The notes beneath the pieces are model-generated. The model was given only the letters and a program-made list of their open reading frames with translations, was not told where the DNA came from and did not search any database. From the NCBI GenBank assembly GCA_030063045.1, contig JAQSEB010000002.1, positions 1,984,001 to 2,048,000 of the forward strand: a DNA stretch of 64,000 nt, in the 5' to 3' direction. Positions 51,052 to 61,474 of the stretch are shown piece by piece. Made by a program: the position numbers and the translations under genes. Origin of the DNA: Pratylenchus scribneri (Eukaryota > Nematoda > Chromadorea > Rhabditida > Pratylenchidae). The number at the start of each line of letters is the position of its first letter. Positions within the stretch are counted from its first letter, which is position 1.

Positions 51052-54000
51052 ATGCGTCGACTTGCTGAAAATGTAATTTTTCAAAAATTTCGTCGTCATG
51101 AAATCAAAGAACAGTACGAAAAGACAACAAGACCCGGAGATTACGGTAGCCAAAATGGAGAAAATATTATAAAATTGCCTGGGGAACAAATCGAATATAG
51201 CAGGTTAACTATGAGGGAGGGGATTTTAATTTTTTTATTAATTAATTTTATAATATTTTAAAAATAATGTTTAAAATTATAAATATAGACGAAATAATTA
51301 TGTTATATAATTTTTAGGCATTCAACAAGTCGTGATGAATATAGCGAGGAGCATTATTTCACGACGACCAATGCCCAGGATCCAAATATCAAAAAATTGC
51401 ATTATACACAATCATTGCAAGTAAAAATGGCAAAAAAATTAACAATAAATTAAAATAATGGTACTAATGGAGATTGGCCCCTACCTGGGAAAGAGGATGA
51501 CGATGATGATGAGAAAGAAGATAATGATGAGGAAAATAATGATGAGGATGATTAAGAAGATGATGAAGAAGAATAATTAAACTTCATCATCTTCTTCTTC
51601 ATCATCATCATCCTCATCCTTTCCCATGTAGGGGCCAATCTCCATTAGTACCAAAATAATTAATAAATAATAAAAAAATTAAAAAATTAATTTAAAATCA
51701 AAAAATTTTAGGACACATTTTCGCCTCCGCCTCCATTGGCTACTGGCACATTTTCGAAGGAATTTCCCCAAATTCAAAGGGAAATCAACAACAAATTAGA
51801 ACAAGGAAATAGGCCAAAAAATTTGCCACCTCCAATTCCAATTTTTCGGGAAGAACAAAAAGTCCATCAAAAATTATAAAAAATTTCTTAAAATTATATT
51901 TCAGCAAGAAATCAGTGAAGAGGATAAGGGCGAAAATTTCCTTCGTAGGCAACAACATAAATTATATCAATTGAGAGAGGAGACAATCCGAAAATTTGGA
52001 CATCATAATGGGCCAAATGGCCAACAACATGCCGAAAATGATGAACAGCGGAGGGCGAGGTGATTAAATATATTTGAAATATTTGGATAAAATCTATTAA
52101 TAAAAATACAATTTCCATTTAAAAAGGCTGCTGATTTTTTGGTCTTTTTCTTTTCGATATTACAAAAAAAAGAATAAGAAAAATGCCAAATTTAAAATCA
52201 TACTTACAGTAAATTTTATAGTAGAAGCTTCCTCTCTAATAAAAAGTGCATCTCAAAATATTTTTTTTATTTTTAATTTTATAAACATGTTTTGAATGGT
52301 AGAACAAGTGCTGATTTGTATGTAAAATCATGTTCTAAAAAATATGTAGAATTTCAAATGTTTTTAAAACACAAAAACATAATTTAAAATAATTTGTAAA
52401 AATATACTTTGAATCATAAAAAAAACATATTTAAAATTGTAAAAATATATTTCAAATCATTAAAAATTTTTTTTGATTTTAAAAATTTGAAAAAATTTTC
52501 GAAAAACATGTTTCATAACCAAAAATATTTACCGATTTGTTGGAAATTTTATCGGATAAATTTTATTTTTCTTATATTTTTCTAAAATTTATGCCTCGGG
52601 GCTTCTAATAGAGAATTTACGGTGTCCAGTGATTGATGATCATTAAATAAAATTAAAAAAATATTAAATTAAATTAATATTAGATTTCATGGCTCATTGC
52701 CTCCATTGGGTCGTCAGAGGCAACAAATATATTCCCCTCAACAATTCCGACAACAAATTCAACAAATGCATCAGCAAACATTTGAAGTGGATTATTTTAA
52801 ATTTAATTAAAATAAAATTACCATTAGCTTGTTTTGGACCGATATCCACCCCAAATGGTCAAAAGCATTTCTCATCAATCAACGGACCCTTCAATTAGCC
52901 AAAAAAGGGATGAACGTGCTGGGTCATGTGGATTCAGCCCATTCCCAGTTTTTGGACCATTTGCCGTAAGCCCAGTGCCTAATTCGACAAAAATGGCACC
53001 AAAATCCATGATGGATGCGCAGTGGGATGAAGTGGGGAAATTTTATTTGATATTAATTTAAATTATATTGAATAATATTTTTAGTGGAAAATTCATCATC
53101 AAAAGGAGGAATCGCGCGAAGAGAATTATGAAAATACGAAAAATATACCAATAAAAATGGAACAAACAAAAACAACAAATAATAAATTGACTACATCCAT
53201 GATTAGCAGTGATGAATGGCAATCTGCTTATGAATATTTGCCATATCAAGTAAAGGAATAGGAATATTTAATTTAAAATAGGAAACTGCCAATTCTTTTT
53301 TCAATAAGTTATAATAGTTTAGGGAGTGATTTTCATCCGACAAATCACTTTTAGCATATTTGTAGAGCCCACTGATGAATGAGACGCCCCGATTCAATAT
53401 ATAATATATTTGATTTTGCCTGAAACAAAGTGAATTTTAAACCAAAAACCTAAAACAATTTAAGTGGTTCGTTTAACTCATTAAATTTTTGGACAAAATC
53501 AGACAAACTATATATGAATCAATGCGTCTCAGTGAGCACTATAAATACGATAAAATGGTTTGCTCTTGAAATTCACTCCTTAAATCGTTATAAGTTTGTC
53601 GACAAAAGAATATAAATTTCTAACAACATAATCAAATATTGATTTGGATTTTTATTTCCAAAATTTAAAAATAAAAAATATGTTCCCCTTAAGAAACAAA
53701 CATCACCTTTCCCCATTCATCAATTCTCCGAACAACAACAAAGTCAATATTTTTCTGCCCAACAATTGTTTAAACCAACTGAACAAAAAGGGGACCAATT
53801 GCCTGAAGAGAACATTGAGCATACATTCCATTTTTATAAATTTGGACAAAATCCAACTTTATTTGCCGATCAAAATGCAATCAAATTTACGGCAACTTCC
53901 TCGGCACGAGCACAATTCATTGCACCGCCATATCCAAAACCATGGTTCCAGCAGCAGCCAAAAATGGAGGCTCAATTCAGTTCAAAACAATCTTTTGAAC

Positions 54001-57000
54001 AGCAACAAATCAATCCAATTGAAATTTCTACATTTTCTGAGCGTCAAGCAAATGAAGAAGTAGAGCATTTAATTCATTCCTATTAAAGAAAGAGGGATAT
54101 TGCCCATTTTTTTTTTAATTGGGAAATTTTTATGAATTGCAAAAAACTTTTGGCCATTTTATTTTTTGACCTATTATAAATATATATAAATATAAATACA
54201 ATTATCAATGCCTTAAAATTATTTCTAATGAACGAATTTTTTTAATTTTGACCTATTTTTTGTGCATCGAATTTTGAAAAATCTCATAAAATTTTTTTGA
54301 TCATTTATTTCATATTTTAACCTATTTTTTTTATTTAATATGGCATGTTTGAAAAATCTAAGCTTACTTATTTTGATTTTCCCGAAACCGATTTTGGGAA
54401 ATTTAAGAAAAAAATCTAAAGTAAAAAGTTATTTTGTGGTTTTTGGTACCTAAAAATCAGCTCCCTAATTATTCTGATTAAATTCCCCATAGGTTCGTGC
54501 CATCACAAATCAACATGGCGGCATTCAACCCTCATTGAACACTTCCTTGACAAAAAGTTTGGCCAGTGAATCAGGAACAATGCCCCGGGAAGTGGTCGGA
54601 TTGCCCGACAAAGTCCATTATCATGGCCAACCAGTCAAAGTGGAAATTTCCGGCCCAGTGCATTTTTTGCATGCCACAAATATGAGTGTTACGAATAATT
54701 GTGCCAAACCAACGGATTCCGTACAAAGTTCGATGACTTCAAGTGTCGGCATTCCATTGGCACCCGAAAGTCCAAAGGGCAAATTCACATCAGATGGAAG
54801 GCAACAATCACCAACAAAATGGACTCAAACGGAATGGGAGAATGTGCCAAAGGAAATTGAGGGAAAAGGCATCGAAAATGGAAAGAAACAAATGCAAATC
54901 CAACAGGGTCAAACCCGTCAAGAAGTGATTTCGCCACCGGTTGAACGTTTTATTGAAAGTGTTTGCGATATTAGCCCAATTTTGGCAGAGATTGAGCAAA
55001 ATTTAAAGGAAAAAGGTTCATCGGAGGGGGTGGAATTCATTTAATACCGTAAATTCTCTTTTAATACCACAGTCTCTAATAAGTCACCACCCTCGATTTT
55101 GAGGGCTCATAACTATATTCTATTGACAGGGTGAACTTTAAGAAATTTTTTTTATTAAATTACTTATTAGCTCCCTAAAGCTTTAAAAATTTGCTATAAT
55201 TTGTACAAAAATATCCATAAATTAAGGAATTAGACCCAAATTTTCCCAATTTTTGTGGGCGGTTCCCCATGGGGTATTAAAAGAGAATATATGGATGGTA
55301 TGTATAATTTTGAAAGCAAATAATTTAATTTTAATTGCACTTGATTTTATTCGAAATCATTAATTTATTTTTTCTCTATTTAAAAATAATCGAAAATAAA
55401 TTTAATAATAGTCTTTTATTTTTATTTAAAGTGTTTTATTTAGACAAATTTTTTAAAATCCTCTAATTTAGGAGAAATGATTTCGCCTATTGGCAATTTG
55501 CAAACAATCCGGCGTCGGCACGAAAAGGAGACAAAAAAGGAAGAGCATTTGAAAAGGACAGAAAAAACGACGGAATACAAATATAAATTGGAAGGGGATC
55601 AACAGCAACCAAAAATGCGCACCTCACAAAGTGAGGCAACATTGGGCACAAATCCAACTGCAACAATGATAAATGGATCAACGAAACCAAGAAGACCTTC
55701 AATGACATCGAGCACCGTGGAGGCATTATCGGGTAATGCAAATAATAAATATTTTAAAATATTTCTTATTCAATGAATAAATTAAGGAAAAATTATTTCT
55801 TTAGGCATAAAAATATTTTCTATTAATTTCAATAATTTAGATTTCAGAAAAAAATGAAATTTATCAAAATTTTTTAGCAATTTGGTCTCCTTATTTGGTG
55901 GAAAGCACCAGCCATTGCCATTTGGCCCGTGTTACCGAAATTACCCAGGAATGGCGAATCCAGCAGCAACAAAATCGTCCCCAAGGAATTGAGGCCAAAT
56001 GTGCATGTTCAGTGACACCGAATTATAATCGAGAATTTGGGAAGGCACAATTTTGGACAATGGCAATTCCAATAGAACGAAAGGTGAGTAATTAATTTAT
56101 ATGTGGAAGAATATGAAATTTGATTATTGAAATATACATAAAAAATTGCGAAAGATCATATATCGATAATCAGGCAAAATAAAATTTGATCAATTTTTAA
56201 GATCAAAGGCAAAATAACAATATTAATATTTTATTAGGCAAATTCTAAGAAATTCGAATAGTAAATCCATATATAGAATTAATTGCTTTGGTAGAGTATA
56301 TTTTAATTTTAATGCAATTAAAATATTTTAAATTTTGTAAATTTAATAATATTTATTTATAATAATAATATTCAGTTGCGTAAAACGCGCAGTTTGGACC
56401 CGCAGGAGGAAATGCCCCGCTTAATTGGCCATGAACAATATGAAAATTTAAGGCGAACATTGGATGAAGTACAAAAGGATTTGGACAATGCAAAAGTGCG
56501 AATAATTCACTTTAAAAATATAATAAAAATAATTTAGAAAAATAATAATTGCAATAGAAATAAATTTAATAATTCAATCTTAAAGGAATACACAAGAAAA
56601 AGTCGAAATGCGGATGTGAAACGCATTGAGCAAGCAATTTTAATGATTTCCGAGCGAATTCAACGGCCACAGGAGCCAGTTTCAAAAGCGCAAGCTGAGG
56701 CCAAAGAAGAATTACTTCGAGTTCGACTGGCTCAAATGATTCTGAATTTGGACCCAGATTTTGAGCCAAAAATGAATGGCAACGAAATAGGTGGTGAAAT
56801 GGCCTCATCAAAGAGTGCGGCGGACAATCAAAGGAGGCGATCAAATGTTTCGGCTGTTTCTACGGAAATGCCTTTAGATGATTATTATGGAAATGTGAGT
56901 GATTGACAATTTTTTAGAAAATGATTATATTTTGATGGGAATTATATACCTAAATAAGCAATTAAGCAAAACTAAAAATGTAATCAAAATTTTGAACATT

Positions 57001-59744
57001 TTAAAATCTTTCAATAAATACTTTTATTTGACATACTTATTATTTGCCAGCTTATATATAAAAGAAATAGTCAAAAGAAACATATGTATATACTTTTTTG
57101 AAATTCGATATACTTGCGAATATGCTTGAATTTGATCATTTTATTTTATTGACTGAAGCGACATTTATAAGATCACAAATTTTGATTAAATTAAAATTCT
57201 CGTTATTCAGCCTAGCCTAGTTTTTTCCACTTACTTTTGGAGCAATAAAATTCAAAAATTATCAATTTTTACCTTTTTAATATTTAAAAATCTAAATTCC
57301 ACTATCATTTTTCAAGGCTTTGCGTGCTCCAATAGGGTTACTCCGTGAGAAATTGATTCTCTTAGAACGGCGGCTAATGGACGAACAACAATTAGAAATT
57401 GCCGAACAATTACGGCAAATTAATGCCACACCACCCATTCGAAGGACAGAATCGCAGAAAAGGAAGCAAGAGGCATTGGGACAACGGAATGAGGAAATTG
57501 CGAGAATGACACCGTTGATTGGGATGCTTCGGCATAAATTGGGCGCACTTGATGCAGTTTGCCAGAGGGAGCATCGAAAAGTGTCAGCAAATAATGGAAG
57601 GTGGAATGTGAATTAATATAAAAAAACTAAAATAAAATAGAAGGAATTATTCTAAGTAAAACAGGCGGAATTATTCTAAGTTCGCCAGGCGGAATTATTC
57701 TAACTAAGTTCGCCAGGCGGAATTATTCTAACTAAGTTCGCCAGGCGGAATTATTCTAAGTTCGCCAGGCGGAATTATTCTAAGTTCGCCAGGCGGAATT
57801 ATTCTAACTAAGTTCGCCAGGCGGAATTATTCTAACTAAGTTCGCCAGGCGGAATTATTCTAAGTTCGCCAGGCGGAATTATTCTAACTAAGTTCGGCAG
57901 GCGGAATTATTCAAATTAAGTTCGCCAGGCGGAATTATTCTAATTAAAACAGTCGGAACAAAAACAGGCGGAATTATTCTAAGTTCGCCAGGCGGAATTA
58001 TTCTAACTAAGTTCGCCAGGTGGAATTATTCTAAGTTCGCCAGGCGGAATTATTCTAACTAAGTTCGCCAGGCGGAATTATTCTAAGTTCGCCAGGCGGA
58101 ATTATTCTAACTAAGTTCGCCAGGCGGAATTATTCTAAGTAAAATAGGCGAAATTATCCTAAGTAAAACAGGCGGAATTATTCTAAGTTCGCCAGGCGGA
58201 ATTATTCTAACTAAGTTCGCCAGGCGGAAATATTCTAAGTTCGCCAGGTGGAATTATTCTAAGTTCGCCAGGCGGAATTATTCTAACTAAGTTCGCCAGG
58301 CGGAAATAAAACAGGCGGAATTATTCTAAGCAAAACAGGCAGAATTATTCTAAGTAAAACAGGCGGAATTATTCTAAAATAAAACAGGCGGAATTATTCT
58401 AAGCAAAACAGGCGGAATTATTCTAAGTAAAACAGGTGGAATTATATTCTAAAATAATATGTTAATATTAATTTCAATAAAAATTGATTTATAACTTAAT
58501 TTATTATTGAGAAAAAGAATTAGGTCAAAATTAAAAATAATAAAAATAAATAAAATTTAAACAAATTCACAGTGGCCGTTTAACGCCATATGAAGAGCGA
58601 AAAACTGTTCATGAATTATTGGTCCGAATTAATCATGAAATTGAGACAATCCATGAACTTTGCCGAAAAGAAGATGTCAAAGATCGACTGGACACAGTTT
58701 TGCTTATTTTGAAGGTTAACCAAATTGGTTTACTACTTTGATTTAATTTGTCTATTATTGAAGAAAGTTGCTAATTCAATTGATAAAATTATGGAAACAT
58801 TGGATAATATGAGCACAAATATGGAAAAAACCCCCCAATATCAATTTGGCCCATCCACTTTGGAGGCAGCCATAAAAAATCGTCAAAATGATGGTGGACA
58901 ACAAAAAGATACATCCAGGAAACAACGCGTCCAACAAATGGGTCGTGCCGAAATGTTGTTGGGTGGAGGTGGAAGCATTCGTCGATCACATTCACCGATT
59001 GACATCGAAAAATATAGCAATGAAAGGAGACCTAAGGATCCAGTCCAAAAGGAACATTTGGCCCCACATTCCCATGAATTTTATCAACAACAAAATGCGC
59101 AATCAAATCAAAAGGATGGAACAAATAAAAAAGTTGCACCACAGGTCAGTTTTTTAATACAAATATTTTGGAAAATTCAAAAAAAAAAAACAATTTTTAA
59201 TTTTTTAATTCTTCCAAATAAATTTTAGGTTCCACCAAAACGTAAATCCCTGAGCACATCCGTCGATGAACGCCGTGGCTCACTTTATAGCATTGTGGAG
59301 GAAAAGGAGCCATTGTTGGGCCAACAGCAAAAAAAGTCATCCAATTTGACGGAAATGAGTGCATCAATGGGGGAAAAGACCAATCGAAAGGGAACTTTAA
59401 TAAAACAAAGGAGTCGAAGTCAAACGCCGCCGCCTCCACCCAGAATTGTGCGCCAAATGCAACAACAAAGTTCGATTGGCGAAACGGATGGACCGGTGAA
59501 AGGAAATTTTTGGATTATTAATCTTCATTTTAAGATTCCATTCCGCCTTGGACCCTGTCCAATTTCGTACCTGGAAAGGGATCGCCAAATGCAGGTTCAA
59601 GAACAACGAAACCGACTTCAGCAAAATTCCATTTGGGGCAACGGTGGAGGCGGAATGGGACAAAATTATTTGCAGCCCCCTTCACGGAAAGCATCCCAGC
59701 AACAAAAATTCCTTCAACTTCATCAGCAACATCAAATTTTGTGA
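51052..59744 (+). CDS. unrecognised large coiled-coil / Gln-Pro-rich protein (1,379 aa)
   Basis: Seventeen exons: 51052-51203, 51318-51420, 51712-51861, 51905-52059, 52684-52786, 52828-53031, 53085-53249, 53694-54059, 54493-55015, 55472-55732, 55878-56083, 56376-56495, 56586-56894, 57317-57600, 58573-58714, 58764-59144 and 59229-59744; all phases agree. I do not recognise the family. The first 600 residues are Gln/Pro/Ser-rich and probably disordered. Residues about 620-790 contain folded-looking stretches (VHYHGQPVKVEISGPVHFLH). Residues about 815-890 hold a Trp/Cys-containing block (IWSPYLVES, HCHLARVTEITQEWR). Several coiled-coil helices follow in exons 12-16. The C-terminus has PPPPPR and basic Ser-rich motifs. 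A 39-nt GT-AG segment in exon 17 (59502-59540) could be an optional in-frame intron. A strong GTGAGA donor overlaps the stop, so the gene might continue. Confidence 0.72.
51460..51652. mobile_element. 193-bp hAT-like MITE with 8-bp target duplication
   Basis: Terminal inverted repeats of about 40 bp begin GGTACTAATGGAGATTGG and are flanked on both sides by AAAATAAT (51452-51459 and 51653-51660). An 8-bp duplication is typical of hAT elements. The interior is an inverted GAT/ATC trinucleotide tract. It sits in intron 2 of the 51052 gene. Confidence 0.85.
53306..53599. repeat. palindromic MITE-like element (intron 7 of 51052 gene)
   Basis: Inverted arms begin AAGTTATAATAGTTTAGGGAGTGA and mirror as TCACTCCTTAAATCGTTATAA. 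The inner pair is GAGACGCCCCGATTCA and TGAATCAATGCGTCTC. It is organised like family B but I see little sequence identity. Confidence 0.65.
55045..55300. repeat. MITE-like element, family C (intron 9 of 51052 gene)
   Basis: Terminal inverted repeats ATACCGTAAATTCTCTTTTA / TAAAAGAGAATATATGG. Related copies lie at 13848-14105 and 15726-15795. Confidence 0.75.
57642..58452. repeat. 24/28-bp minisatellite array 3
   Basis: Units GTTCGCCAGGCGGAATTATTCTAA with or without an extra CTAA, mixed with GTAAAACAGGCGG units towards both ends. Core CAGGCGGAATTATT is as in arrays 1 and 2. It lies within intron 14 of the 51052 gene, between exons ending at 57600 and starting at 58573. Confidence 0.97.
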
Positions 59745-61474
59745 GAATTATTTTTGAATTAAAAAATGAAAAAAATAAAAATAAAAGAAATAAAGTCGAA
59801 AGCAAGGAATTTCTTAAGCAAAAGATGATAAATAAATAAATTAAAAAAAAACAGAAAGATTAAATCCACATTCTCCCCACCCACCAAGGATGGGTTCGAT
59901 GGCCCAAAATAAAAAATCGAAATCGAAAACCGAAATTTCGGAAGGTCAAAAAATTTTTCGAAACCGAAAAACGAAATTTCGATGCCAAAAATGACCGAAA
60001 ATCAACATCGAAACGAAAAAATCGAAACATCGAACCCATCCCTGCTCCCCACCCCCGCCATATTCTCCAAATGGAAGGAATCAAAATTTTCATTATTTCA
60101 AAAAAAAAAAAAAACAAAATCTTACTAAAAGTGAAATATCAAATATCAATGGAATTTTTCGATTGCAAACGGAAATGCAAAAAGTTCAAAAACTGATCGA
60201 ATATTTTTTAGTGGGAGTTAAAAAAGAAAGATTTATCCCATTTGTTTTACTATCTATAAAAAATATTTAAAATTCCAATCTCTTTTTGGCTATTAAAATT
60301 TATTATATATTATTCTAATTTATTTCATTATTTCCACATTATTTTCTTTCTAAATTAACACTGAATTAATTATATTTTAATTAATCGAAAATATATTTCA
60401 AATTCTCCAACTCTATTAAATTCGTATAAAAATTAATTAATTTAAAAAATAATTAATTTGGAACAATTCCTAATAACAATAATTTAGCTGAAGCAATTCC
60501 ATCTATTAATCAATTTTTGCTGACTTTTTATTTACCTAAATTTAATTATTTTTTATCCAACATATGCGAAGAAAATTTAAAATTAGCCCTTAAATTTTTC
60601 TTAAAAAACATTTAAATTTCTTTTTACTTTGCAAATTTAAGCTCTGCTGATCAGGCATCAAAAATTGACTTGTTTTGCACAAATCACCAAAGAATAAATC
60701 AGCTCAATTTCTGCAACAAATCCATTCTATTTTTGTTTGTTTTGCCACATTTCCAAAGAACATCAGATTTCATTTTATTCACTCATTTTTGACTTCCCCC
60801 ATTTGATTGAAATCCCGTGAACATTCCGTGTGCCCTCCACCAAAACATATGCTAGGTGCTTTTCACATCCAAAACATTTTATCCTATTAACTTCAATCTC
60901 CGACTCAAAGCACAAATTCATAGCCCTGAACATTAATCATTGATCAAAAAATAAGAGGCCGAATGGTGTGCCAATGAATCATTTGAAAAGGTGGAATTGG
61001 CTCCAAAGTTTTGTTGGGTTCATCAAACCAAAAAAATGGGAGGGCATTGGGACCAAATGGCACACTAAAAGGGGGGAAATATAATCCAAGGGAACAGCTG
61101 GCTCCAAAAAAAATTGGGAGGAATGGCGTAAAAGCCATTTGATCAATCCGTGAACACAATTTCCCCCATTTATGAAGGACCTAAAAGTATATAAAATTGA
61201 GGCCATCAAATTGGTTTAACCCCCAAATTAGCTCCAATGCCAGACTATATGGCCTTTAAATACGTGTTTGTCTATTGTCTGGCCAATAAATTCAAACATT
61301 CCAATCATTTTCTCCCTTCGGACCCAATATTTAAATGAAATAAATTTTATAATTTTTAATGTTTTTTGTCATACCCAAAAAATATTTTCTTCAACAAATA
61401 ATTTTCCAAAAAATCGTATTTTTTTCATTTTCATTATTAAAATATTTTAGAAAATACCTAAACCACATTTATTT
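59745..61474. other. intergenic
   Basis: AT-rich except for a short MITE at 59888-60041. A TTTTAG acceptor at 61450 precedes the next gene. Frames near 61.0 kb on the minus strand are not convincing. Confidence 0.5.
59888..60041. repeat. 154-bp MITE with 14-bp terminal inverted repeats
   Basis: GGATGGGTTCGATG at the left is perfectly inverted as CATCGAACCCATCC at the right. The interior is built of AAATCGAAA/ACCGAAAT-type short repeats. Target duplication not clear. Confidence 0.7.
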
